Positions 1-5,478 of a DNA stretch of 6,666 bases are shown here, piece by piece (position 1 is the first letter of the stretch; each line of letters begins with the position of its first letter). Location: positions 1 through 6,666 of the forward strand of contig DASUHD010000071.1 in NCBI GenBank assembly GCA_036273675.1. The letters are read 5' to 3'. Made by a program: the position numbers and the translations under genes. The stretch is from DAHUXT01 sp036273675. GTDB taxonomy: Bacteria; Chloroflexota; Ktedonobacteria; Ktedonobacterales; JADMIN01. The notes beneath the pieces are model-generated. The model was not told the origin of the DNA. It saw only the letters and a program-made list of their open reading frames with translations, and did not search any database.

Positions 1-681
1 CTCGCAGCGCTGATTGAGCCAGGTCATCAGCGGCTCCAGCGCGGCCAGCGCATTCGCCAGCGCGTTCACCTCAGGCATACGCAGCGCCTGCATCTGAATC
101 GGACGCAGAATCTCCTGCGTGGCCTGCTCGGTCTCGCGGAACGCCTGCTGCAGATCGCGCGCCATCCGCTTGAATCCGCCACGGCCCAGATCGCGCACGA
201 CCGGCGCGGCGAGCGGGCCGCTCGGATTGCCGTTCAGCAACAGCGGGCGCGAGGGAGACGCGGGCGTCGCCAGCGCTGATGTCCCGTTCGCCCCGTTCAC
301 GCCAGCCGCCACAGCCACGGCGGGCAGTTGTGGCTGCGTCGCCTCGATCAGGTAGGCGCAGACGGCGCGCGTCGTATCCAGCTGGTGGACGATGCCGGTC
401 AGGCGGCCCAGCGCCATGCTCAGATGTACCTGCGTGCGCATGCTGCGCTGGTTCAGCGCCTTCTGCTGCTCCGCGCAGGTCGCCAGAATCCCGGCGAGGT
501 CCTGGTTGAGCCGGGTCGCCAGGTCACGCCGACGATTCGCGTTATCCATGCGCTCCTGCCAGGCCGTGAGCCACTGCGCCAGTTTGCCGCTGTTGGCGGG
601 CTGTGGCGCTGAAGGCGTCGAGGCGGTCTCGCGCCCCTTGCGCCGGAACCAGCCACCGCGCTGCTTCTTCTCATCTGTCAT
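1..681 (-). CDS. Hypothetical protein, helical, Ala/Pro/Gly-rich linker (3' end outside window)
   Basis: The reading frame is open from the ATG at 681 to the left edge without a stop, giving at least 227 residues (MTDEKKQRGGWFRRKGRE... to ...TWLNQRCE). An AGGGAGG ribosome-binding site (complement of 691-697) lies 9 nt upstream of the ATG, which strongly supports both strand and start. Residues 1-20 are charged and basic. Residues 34-116 look alpha-helical and are rich in Q, A, L and R. Residues 117-165 form a low-complexity A/P/G/N linker, and helix-like sequence resumes at 170-224. I see no signal peptide, membrane segment or catalytic motif. The composition suggests a cytoplasmic coiled-coil or adaptor-like protein, but I do not recognise the family. 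It is divergent from the regulator at 1014. The plus-strand frames over this stretch lack any ribosome-binding site and are shadows of this gene. Confidence 0.8.
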   Translation of the reverse strand, partial: MTDEKKQRGGWFRRKGRETASTPSAPQPANSGKLAQWLTAWQERMDNANRRRDLATRLNQDLAGILATCAEQQKALNQRSMRTQVHLSMALGRLTGIVHQLDTTRAVCAYLIEATQPQLPAVAVAAGVNGANGTSALATPASPSRPLLLNGNPSGPLAAPVVRDLGRGGFKRMARDLQQAFRETEQATQEILRPIQMQALRMPEVNALANALAALEPLMTWLNQRCE

Positions 682-690
682 GGTCGCGTG

Positions 691-697
691 CCTCCCT
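691..697 (-). promoter_or_regulatory. Ribosome-binding site of the leftmost gene
   Basis: The minus strand reads AGGGAGG here, 9 nt before the ATG at 681. This near-consensus Shine-Dalgarno sequence fixes the start of an otherwise unrecognised gene whose stop lies outside the window. Confidence 0.75.
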
Positions 698-897
698 GTT
701 CTCTGCGGTGACGTATCCTCTCAACGATCTAGCAACAACATCCGAGGTCTGCTCGCCCTCCATCCGGTGAATTGCCCGCCGCCTCAGCAGAGTCTACGCG
801 CCTGGGTTTCGTCGCCTGCTGAAGCCCGCTCGGATCAGCAATCAGAATGCCTCGTGCGCCGCTTGCATCCGTACTATATCCCCCAGTTGCCCTCGTC

Positions 898-933
898 ACC
901 GTACAAAAGCGTCCGCGTACGTATCTGTACGGT
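898..933. repeat. GTAC-centred inverted repeats, possible operator
   Basis: ACCGTACA (898-905) and TGTACGGT (926-933) are perfect 8-bp inverted arms separated by 20 bp, and CGTACG (916-921), itself palindromic, lies between them. There are thus three GTAC cores within 36 bp. The cluster ends about 45 bp upstream of the -35 box of the HTH gene. Clustered symmetric half-sites between divergent genes are typical of a repressor or activator binding region. The protein encoded at 1014 is an obvious but untested candidate ligand. Confidence 0.45.
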
Positions 934-977
934 AGATTCTCCCGCTGTGCTGGCAAAATGGAATCCAACCGGGGGCG

Positions 978-1006
978 TTGCCCTCACTGCCAGGCTGCCT
1001 TATACT
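978..1006 (+). promoter_or_regulatory. Sigma70-type promoter giving a probable leaderless mRNA
   Basis: TTGCCC (978-983, 4/6 to the -35 consensus) is followed after exactly 17 bp by TATACT (1001-1006, 5/6 to the -10 consensus). The ATG at 1014 begins 7 nt after the -10 box, which is where transcription should start. No Shine-Dalgarno sequence precedes that ATG. The two facts together suggest a leaderless transcript. The in-frame TTG at 978 is therefore more likely part of the -35 box than a start codon. Confidence 0.6.
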
Positions 1007-1013
1007 GGTGATT

Positions 1014-1325
1014 ATGAGCAAGGAGATGAACGGCGCCGCGGCGCGTAGCAGCCACCCACTGGTGGTTCTGCTACGAGAGATTCGCGAGCGCCATCCCGAG
1101 GTGACGCTGACCGAGATCGAGGCGTGCATGGGCATTCCATTCGATACATTGCGCCATATCGAAAAAGGGCGACGACCGCTGCCCGGCCTGCAAGACGGCC
1201 TGGGCCGCTGGATTCTCCGCCTGCTCGATTGTGTCCGCGCAACACCCGAAGAGCGCGCGATGGTCGAGACGCTTCTCTCTCGTATCATCCTGATGGAGTG
1301 GAGCGAAGAACTCGGCGACCAGTAG
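1014..1325 (+). CDS. XRE-like helix-turn-helix DNA-binding protein
   Basis: This 103-residue protein contains a Cro/C1-type helix-turn-helix. Residues 16-26 form helix 1 (LVVLLREIRER), 31-39 helix 2 (TLTEIEACM), and 42-50 the recognition helix, followed by the typical IEKGRRPLPG wing-like turn (49-58). A second helical portion (62-96) could dimerise or pack on the domain. It is expected to be a cytoplasmic transcriptional regulator. I chose the ATG at 1014 because a well-formed promoter ends 7 nt upstream. The longer TTG-initiated form (978) would overlap the -35 box, and an ATG at 1026 has an AAGGAG directly against it with no spacing. The GTAC inverted repeats upstream could be its operator. 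No effector domain or phage gene is nearby, so its targets are unknown. Confidence 0.8.
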   Translation: MSKEMNGAAARSSHPLVVLLREIRERHPEVTLTEIEACMGIPFDTLRHIEKGRRPLPGLQDGLGRWILRLLDCVRATPEERAMVETLLSRIILMEWSEELGDQ

Positions 1326-1333
1326 CGCATATC

Positions 1334-1360
1334 TCTGGCTGTTCTGGCTCCGTTCTGGCT
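1334..1360 (+). repeat. Short near-tandem direct repeats, TCTGGCT x3
   Basis: TCTGGCT occurs at 1334-1340, 1343-1349 and 1354-1360. The last two copies sit inside an 11-bp period (GTTCTGGCT at 1341 and 1352). The array lies just after the stop of the HTH gene and abuts the left arm of the neighbouring C-tract/G-tract repeat. Confidence 0.5.
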
Positions 1361-1361
1361 T

Positions 1362-1466
1362 CCCCTCCCTCTTAGGGGGCTGGTGCGCGAGGCGTTAGCC
1401 TCGGAGCGTGCGTCAAGCACGCGTAGCATCAGCGTCCCAACGGGAGGGGACTGGGGGGAGAGGGCC
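1362..1466. repeat. C-tract/G-tract inverted-repeat element with two inner hairpins (copy A)
   Basis: CCCCTCCC (1362-1369) and GGGAGGGG (1442-1449) are perfect 8-bp inverted arms. Between them are two compact hairpins: CGAGGC-gtta-GCCTCG (about 1388-1403) and GCGTGC-gtcaa-GCACGC (about 1406-1422). The left flank (TCCCTCTTAGGGG) and right flank (GGGAGGGGACTGGGGGGAG) match the two halves of the compact repeat at 4717-4754. Copy A therefore looks like that repeat with about 60 bp inserted at its centre. The element separates the HTH gene from the membrane-protein gene and could fold as a structured RNA or act as a transcription boundary. It lacks a U-tract. Confidence 0.6.
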
Positions 1467-1492
1467 GGAGTTCATATAAACACGCAATGTGC

Positions 1493-1500
1493 AGGAAGGG
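1493..1500 (+). promoter_or_regulatory. Ribosome-binding site choosing the GTG start at 1510
   Basis: AGGAAGGG lies 9 nt upstream of the GTG at 1510. The upstream in-frame GTG at 1489 has no comparable site and itself overlaps the run-up to this one. A TATAAA (1475-1480) could be the -10 box, but no convincing -35 is visible in the G-rich sequence before it. Confidence 0.6.
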
Positions 1501-1509
1501 ACGGCAGAT

Positions 1510-2097
1510 GTGGGCAACTCGTTGAATCCCGACGGCAGGAGCGATATCGCCTGGGCATTGCGTACCTCACTGGCGCAGGTCACGCGCGATGAATTAGGCT
1601 CATCCGCCCTGCAAGACCTCTGGCAACGCGCCTCCGACTGGCTCTGTAGCCTGGAGAACACGAGCGCAAAGGGAAACACAGCGCCCGCCGATCCGCCGCC
1701 GTTCCCGCTGACGGGCCACGAACTGCGCGAGTTACAGCACGCGATAGACCGCATCGTCGCCGCCCGGCTGAAAGCGAACGCGTCCAGACGCCCCTCCCGC
1801 CTCGAACGACTCTACGCGCGCTCCTTCCGCCATCCACTGCTCTCCAACGCCACCCGCCTCCGGCTGACCTTTACCGCCGCGCATCGCTCCTCGCTCGTGT
1901 TAGCGGCCATTCTGGCGCTCTCGCTGCTGCTCAACATCCTCGACCTGACGTTGATCGCCGATGCGCCGAGGCTGCTGCTCTTCGGCGCGAACCTCGCCAT
2001 CACGCTCGCCGCTGTCGCCGTCTGGTCGCTGCTCCATGCGCGTCTGCGCCGCCACGGCTGGTCGCTGCCCCACCGCCAGGTTCACCTCCGCGGCTGA
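1510..2097 (+). CDS. Hypothetical membrane protein with two C-terminal transmembrane helices
   Basis: This 195-residue protein (202 if the GTG at 1489 were used) starts at a GTG preceded by AGGAAGGG. The first roughly 120 residues are soluble: an acidic/helical part (14-50), a Pro-rich turn (62-67), and a basic stretch rich in R (86-117, including RRPSRLERLYARSFRHP). Two hydrophobic segments follow, about 128-149 (SSLVLAAILALSLLLNILDL) and 155-176 (LLLFGANLAITLAAVAVWSL), joined by a short loop with one acid. The protein ends in a basic tail (LLHARLRRHG). By the positive-inside rule both termini should be cytoplasmic, with a hairpin anchor in the membrane. I recognise no family or catalytic motif. 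It ends 15 bp from the convergent gene at 2113 with no obvious terminator between them. Confidence 0.75.
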   Translation: MGNSLNPDGRSDIAWALRTSLAQVTRDELGSSALQDLWQRASDWLCSLENTSAKGNTAPADPPPFPLTGHELRELQHAIDRIVAARLKANASRRPSRLERLYARSFRHPLLSNATRLRLTFTAAHRSSLVLAAILALSLLLNILDLTLIADAPRLLLFGANLAITLAAVAVWSLLHARLRRHGWSLPHRQVHLRG

Positions 2098-2112
2098 ATG
2101 CTGGTGTCTGGG

Positions 2113-2586
2113 CTACATTCCGGTTGGCAAGTCTTGCAGTTCTTTGTCGGTGACGTTGAAGGTGTTTTCGAGTGTGCTCCAGAATGCATCGGTTGTGTAG
2201 CAACCCTGATTGCCTACTGACAGGAATCGGCATCCGGCTGGGTCAATAGTTGCGGTGAGCAGGATACCTGACGCGGTACGAAAGGCGAGTTGATAGCTGA
2301 CGCCAAAGTCGACCGGGCAATTGGAGATTGCGCCGTCAGGAATCGGCTGAAGTCCTCGCACCAGATCATAGAGATGCTGAACCTGTGCGGTATCGGTGGA
2401 TGTCCGGTAGAAAGGTAGTGGCGCCGCATCGTTCAGGTTGGGATGGATGCGCACGAGGGTAGCGTCCATGCCTGACGTTCCTGACGCTCCAATTGCTGGC
2501 CGAAACGCTAGCAGACCGACCACGACACCTACGACAAGTACAACGAAAAGCGGCGCAATCCAACGCCAGTTAGCCATTATGCGCAT
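2113..2586 (-). CDS. Membrane-anchored or exported hypothetical protein
   Basis: This 157-residue protein begins at an ATG at 2586, with AGGAAAGG (complement of 2594-2601) 7 nt upstream. The second Met, codon 4, lacks that spacing. Residues 8-31 form an uncleaved-looking signal anchor (WRWIAPLFVVLVVGVVVGLLAF), so the remainder is probably outside the cytoplasm. The body has three cysteines, in NCPVDFGVSYQLAF (about 89-102), AGCRFLSVGN (117-126) and QGCYTTDAFW (127-136); disulfide bonding is possible. No lipobox is seen. The pattern 'LYDLVRGLQPIPDG ... NCPVDFG' followed by a beta-rich stretch and a terminal aromatic helix resembles small exported proteins I associate with Ktedonobacteria and Actinobacteria, but no function is known to me. 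It is divergent from the MBL-Rieske gene. Confidence 0.75.
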   Translation of the reverse strand: MRIMANWRWIAPLFVVLVVGVVVGLLAFRPAIGASGTSGMDATLVRIHPNLNDAAPLPFYRTSTDTAQVQHLYDLVRGLQPIPDGAISNCPVDFGVSYQLAFRTASGILLTATIDPAGCRFLSVGNQGCYTTDAFWSTLENTFNVTDKELQDLPTGM

Positions 2587-2687
2587 AATGATGCCTTTCC
2601 TGCGACTAGTTCTCTACCATAAATCAATACCGCCCGCTATGCATTCATGACGCCAGACATACGCCTTCTGTTCCCGGTCCTCTCCGC

Positions 2688-2716
2688 TTGACGCTCTCCG
2701 CCTCGCGTCCGATACT
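2688..2716 (+). promoter_or_regulatory. Candidate promoter for the MBL-Rieske gene
   Basis: TTGACG (2688-2693, 5/6) is followed after exactly 17 bp by GATACT (2711-2716, 4/6). Transcription would start near 2723, leaving a leader of about 120 nt before the GTG at 2845. A TATCAT at 2797-2802 is an alternative -10 with no good -35 partner. Confidence 0.4.
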
Positions 2717-2844
2717 GAGCGGGACAGCGCGTGAGCGAATTGTGACATGCGCCTGGGATTCCAACGGGGTATTATCCCGGTAGCTACTACTTCTGGTATC
2801 ATCGCAAGTATCGTCGTCATGGATTGCTCAAAGGATAGGCGCCT

Positions 2845-4536
2845 GTGCGGATAACATTCATTGGTCATGCTGGACTCTTCATCGAGACACGCCACGGCAC
2901 CATACTCACCGACCCATGGTTCAATACCGCCTACTTCGCCTCCTGGTTCCCCTTCCCCAGCAACGAAGGCATTGACACATCGAAGATCGCCAACCCCGAC
3001 TACCTCTTCGTCTCCCATCTGCACCATGACCACTTCGACCCTGAATTCCTGCGCGACCACGTCTCCAAAGAGACCACCGTCCTCCTGCCCGACTACCCGC
3101 TCGACCTGCTCGAACGCGGCCTGCGCGACGTCGGCTTCACCAAGTTCCTGCGCACCAAGAACGGCGTCCCCGTCACCGTCGATGGCCTGCGCCTCATGAT
3201 CTCCGCCGCCGTCGCCCCCACCGACGGCCCGCTCGGCGACTCCGGCCTCAGCGTCGACGACGGCGAGGTGCGCATCTTCAACCAGAACGACTCGCGCCCG
3301 GTGGACCTCGACATGCTCGCCGATTTCGGCGACTACGACGCCCATTTCCTCCAGTTCTCCGGCGCCATCTGGTATCCTATGGTCTACCTCTACCCCGAAA
3401 AGATGATGGACGCGCTTGGCCGCAAGAAGCGCGAGAACCAGATGGCGCGCGCCCTGCGATTCGTCAAAGAGATTGGCGCAACGCACATCATCCCGTCCGC
3501 TGGGCCGCCCTGCTTCCTCGACGACGACCTCTACGGCTTCAACGACTTCGACGACGACCCGAAGAACATCTTCCCCGACCAGACGGTCTTCCTGGACTTC
3601 ATGCGGTCGCAGGGCCACGACAGCGGTCACCTGATGATCCCCGGCAGCGTCGGCACGCTGACCAAAGAGGGCTACACCGTCACGCATCCCATGCCCGACG
3701 AGCAGGTGCGTGCGATCTTCACCGATAAGCGCGGCTACCTGGACGCCTATCAGGCGCGCAAACGCGACGAGATCGCGGCAATCAAGGCGTCGTGGCCGCG
3801 CGGCCAGGTGGATATCCTCACGGAGCTGCGCGACTGGTTCGAGCCACTGATGGACAAGGCCGACCTCACCGCCGCGGGCATCAATAGCCTGGTCGTGCTG
3901 GACTGCGGCGAGACCAAGCTCGTCCTCGACTTCCATACACGCAAGGTCTATCCCTGGCAGGGCGAGGAGTACGACTACTTCTTCCGCTTCGACCCCGCGC
4001 TCATCGAGTCGCTGATCGTCCGCCACGTCGAGGACTGGATCAACGAGCTATTCCTCTCGTGCCGCTTCCAGGCCGAGCGCAAGGGCGCCTATAACGAGTA
4101 CGTCTACAACTTCTTCAAGTGCCTCAGCATGGAGCGGCTGCAATACGCCGAGGGCTACTACGCCGAGAAGGCGCCCGTCCAGACGCTCTGGGAGTCCAAT
4201 GGCTACCGCATCCAGCGCCGCTGCCCGCACCTGAAGGCCGACCTGACGCGCTTCGCCCACATCGAGGATGGCGTCCTCACCTGCACGCTGCACGGCTGGC
4301 AGTTCGAGTTGGAGACGGGCCGCTGCCTCACCTCCGACGACCGCCACCTCTACACGCAGAAGATCGACGCCAGTGGCGCGGTGGCCGAGGCCCGCAGCGA
4401 CGGCGCGGTGACGCACGCCCCGCTGGAGCAGCCGCCAACCGGCGCATCTATCCGCGACCGCTGTTACGACTGCTGGTACGACCCGAAGAAGTTCCCAACC
4501 AGCAAGCGCAAGAAGGCGGAGGCGACAGAGGAGTAG
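2845..4536 (+). CDS. MBL-fold/Rieske [2Fe-2S] fusion protein, CMAH-like with reversed domain order
   Basis: This 563-residue protein starts at a GTG with AAGGATAGG (2831-2839) just upstream. MRITFIGHAGLFIET is a typical MBL beginning, which supports the start. MBL domain, about 1-260: D23 (LTDPWF), the HxHxDH motif H58-H60-D62-H63, and D149 (NQND). No histidine occurs between H72 and H167, and IPSAGPP (216-222) stands where UlaG-like enzymes usually end a strand with His, so the binuclear metal site appears incomplete. A middle region (270-440) is acidic and aromatic. The Rieske domain, about 425-525, has C460-x-H462 and C480-x2-H483 separated by 17 residues, which should bind a [2Fe-2S] cluster. 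C494, C540 and C543 are additional. From memory, FSGAIWYPM (171-179) and SAGPPCF (218-224) resemble the MBL half of CMP-Neu5Ac hydroxylase, where the Rieske domain is N-terminal instead. A redox or hydroxylase-like role is inferred; the substrate is unknown. Confidence 0.9.
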   Translation: MRITFIGHAGLFIETRHGTILTDPWFNTAYFASWFPFPSNEGIDTSKIANPDYLFVSHLHHDHFDPEFLRDHVSKETTVLLPDYPLDLLERGLRDVGFTKFLRTKNGVPVTVDGLRLMISAAVAPTDGPLGDSGLSVDDGEVRIFNQNDSRPVDLDMLADFGDYDAHFLQFSGAIWYPMVYLYPEKMMDALGRKKRENQMARALRFVKEIGATHIIPSAGPPCFLDDDLYGFNDFDDDPKNIFPDQTVFLDFMRSQGHDSGHLMIPGSVGTLTKEGYTVTHPMPDEQVRAIFTDKRGYLDAYQARKRDEIAAIKASWPRGQVDILTELRDWFEPLMDKADLTAAGINSLVVLDCGETKLVLDFHTRKVYPWQGEEYDYFFRFDPALIESLIVRHVEDWINELFLSCRFQAERKGAYNEYVYNFFKCLSMERLQYAEGYYAEKAPVQTLWESNGYRIQRRCPHLKADLTRFAHIEDGVLTCTLHGWQFELETGRCLTSDDRHLYTQKIDASGAVAEARSDGAVTHAPLEQPPTGASIRDRCYDCWYDPKKFPTSKRKKAEATEE

Positions 4537-4565
4537 GAGCTATTGGGCGGTGGGGTATAGGGAAT

Positions 4566-4672
4566 GCGGGCCGCAGGGCTTCAGCCTGCGGCTAATCCTG
4601 GATGTTCAGTATCTGTTGAACGGCAAGCCGTTTCGCTCATTGCGGAATTAGCCGCGGCATTCATGCCGTGAA
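4566..4672. repeat. REP/BIME-like hairpin cluster
   Basis: Three hairpins are packed together. The first is GCCGCAGG/CCTGCGGC (4570-4577 with 4585-4592, 7-nt loop). The second is AACGGC-aa-GCCGTT (4619-4632). The third is CGGCA-ttca-TGCCG (4655-4668, extendable by a G-U pair and one more pair). The flanks GCGGCTAA (4588-4595) and TTAGCCGC (4648-4655) are perfect inverted repeats. The outer hairpins are therefore two related units, each bounded by GCGGCTAAT, in opposite orientation around a central hairpin. This is the architecture of paired REP elements. It lies just downstream of the MBL-Rieske gene and may act as an mRNA 3'-end stabiliser or a transcription boundary. Confidence 0.6.
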
Positions 4673-4716
4673 CCTGGTTTACCACTACCTGCGCCCGCAC
4701 GGGGAATCGTCTCTGG

Positions 4717-4754
4717 TTCCCTCCCTTTTAGGGGAGGGGTAGGGGGAGAGGGGC
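4717..4754. repeat. Compact C-tract/G-tract hairpin repeat (copy B)
   Basis: CCCTCCC (4719-4725) and GGGAGGG (4732-4738) form a 7-bp stem with a TTTTAG loop, followed by GGTAGGGGGAGAGGGGC. Both halves match the flanks of the interrupted element at 1362-1466. The right half overlaps the ribosome-binding region of the gene at 4761. Confidence 0.6.
4742..4749 (+). promoter_or_regulatory. Purine-rich ribosome-binding site supplied by the repeat
   Basis: GGGGGAGA lies 11 nt before the ATG at 4761 and is part of the copy B repeat, directly 3' of its hairpin. This purine run is the only Shine-Dalgarno-like sequence available to the start codon. Its spacing is slightly long. Confidence 0.4.
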
Positions 4755-4760
4755 CGCATC

Positions 4761-5360
4761 ATGGATGGATTCCGCGCACTCTGGCAGCGCACCCGCGAGC
4801 GGCTGGCGCAGGCGACCTCCTCGCCCATCTCGGCGGCGCGCAACCCCGCCGTCGCCGCCTACCTCGACGAGGTGCTGACGACGTTCCCGTATACCGACGC
4901 CGCCAAAGCCTGGTTTCACAGCGCCATCACCTTCGAGGTGGAGAACCTTGACAGTGTCAGTGGCGGCGGCTTCTGGTATCCCGACCGCTACGCCGTCTTC
5001 CTCTACACTGCGCAATACGAGGCGGCCATCCACGAGCTGGCTCACGCCTGGTGGGAGGAACGCCGCCCGCGCCTGAAGGACGAGTTGATCGCGGCGACTG
5101 TGATGCTCTCTGAGGAGAGCGATCCGCGCTATACCCGATTGCAGCAGCTGACTCATGGCTACATCTATGGCATTCCTGAACAGAACTGGCCAGGCATGCT
5201 GGTGGACCGCAACGACTGGGAGATGTACGCGGGGATGGCCAGCGGCATGATGGCCGACCTGCGGCTAGTACCACCCTACATCCGCGAATTTTACGCCGAG
5301 ATGTACGAGCTATTGCCGGATGACACCCCGTCGCCCGCAAGCCTTGCGCGGCACAACTGA
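4761..5360 (+). CDS. HExxH zinc-metallopeptidase-like protein
   Basis: This 199-residue protein begins at an ATG preceded by a purine-rich run. The key motif is AAIHELAHAWW (88-98), giving zinc ligands H91 and H95 and catalytic E92. A plausible third ligand is E154 in the helix NDWEMYAGMASGMMAD (151-166), 59 residues after H95, as in gluzincin-type folds. Upstream strands (FWYPDRYAVFLY, 71-82) would form the edge strand before the active-site helix. No signal peptide, membrane segment or pro-domain is present, so it is probably a cytoplasmic, minimal peptidase-like domain. I cannot name the family or the substrate. It is preceded by repeats and followed by a separate small gene, so it is probably transcribed alone. 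It could equally be a catalytically tuned or non-peptidase member of the zincin fold. Confidence 0.75.
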   Translation: MDGFRALWQRTRERLAQATSSPISAARNPAVAAYLDEVLTTFPYTDAAKAWFHSAITFEVENLDSVSGGGFWYPDRYAVFLYTAQYEAAIHELAHAWWEERRPRLKDELIAATVMLSEESDPRYTRLQQLTHGYIYGIPEQNWPGMLVDRNDWEMYAGMASGMMADLRLVPPYIREFYAEMYELLPDDTPSPASLARHN

Positions 5361-5423
5361 GGACGCTTCTATAACTCAGTCCCCGTCCAATTCGTAGACG
5401 ACACAAAACACCCTTGCTCATGG

Positions 5424-5432
5424 TGCTATGCT
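5424..5432 (+). promoter_or_regulatory. Candidate extended -10 promoter
   Basis: TGCTATGCT carries the TGn extension and a 4/6 -10 hexamer (5427-5432). No clear -35 is visible at 15-19 nt. A start near 5439 would give a leader of about 40 nt to the ATG at 5479. The ATG at 5428 lies inside this element, another reason to prefer the downstream start. Confidence 0.3.
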
Positions 5433-5478
5433 AGGAGCAATCGCGCAGCTATATCACACCACGAAGGGATTTTGGCCC

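Larger units (their letters stand above)
682..1013. other. Divergent intergenic region between the leftmost gene and the HTH gene
   Basis: This 332-bp gene-free stretch holds the ribosome-binding site of the minus-strand gene at its left end, a GTAC-rich inverted-repeat cluster at 898-933, and the plus-strand promoter of the HTH gene at 978-1006. A possible minus-strand -10 (TATAGT, complement of 873-878) is present, but I find no matching -35 at 15-19 nt. Open frames crossing the region on either strand have no ribosome-binding site and no recognisable protein content. I see nothing else in it. Confidence 0.55.

Noticed and set aside
392..1048. A 218-codon plus-strand frame across the leftmost gene and the intergenic region
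   Set aside because: It is Arg/Cys/Ser-rich with no domain and no ribosome-binding site. It overlaps the minus-strand gene, which has a near-consensus one, and it covers the promoter of the HTH gene.
896..1429. A 177-codon minus-strand frame opposite the HTH gene
   Set aside because: Its sequence is Ser/Arg-rich low complexity. It runs through the GTAC cluster, the promoter and the repeat, and is antisense to a recognisable helix-turn-helix domain.
2098..2112. A bidirectional terminator between the convergent genes ending at 2097 and 2113
   Set aside because: The gap is 15 bp and I see no stable stem or T-tract in it or just around it.
2766..2780. CGGG-GTATTAT-CCCG dyad upstream of the MBL-Rieske gene as an operator
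   Set aside because: The arms are only 4 bp and no second site or strong promoter is positioned with it. It is compatible with chance.
2614..4026. A 470-codon open frame on the minus strand opposite the MBL-Rieske gene
   Set aside because: It is rich in V, E, A, G and D with no recognisable domain, has no ribosome-binding site, and lies entirely opposite a gene with clear MBL and Rieske motifs. It arises from the strong third-position G/C bias of the true gene.
4048..4595. Open frames in other phases over the Rieske-coding end (minus 4048-4416; plus 4119-4595)
   Set aside because: They are shadows of the Rieske domain, whose Cys/His ligands are all present in the annotated frame.
5356..5380. 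ACTGAG/CTCAGT inverted repeat just after the metallopeptidase gene, as a terminator
   Set aside because: The stem is only 6 bp with a 13-nt loop and no following T-run, and one arm overlaps the stop codon. It is too weak to call.
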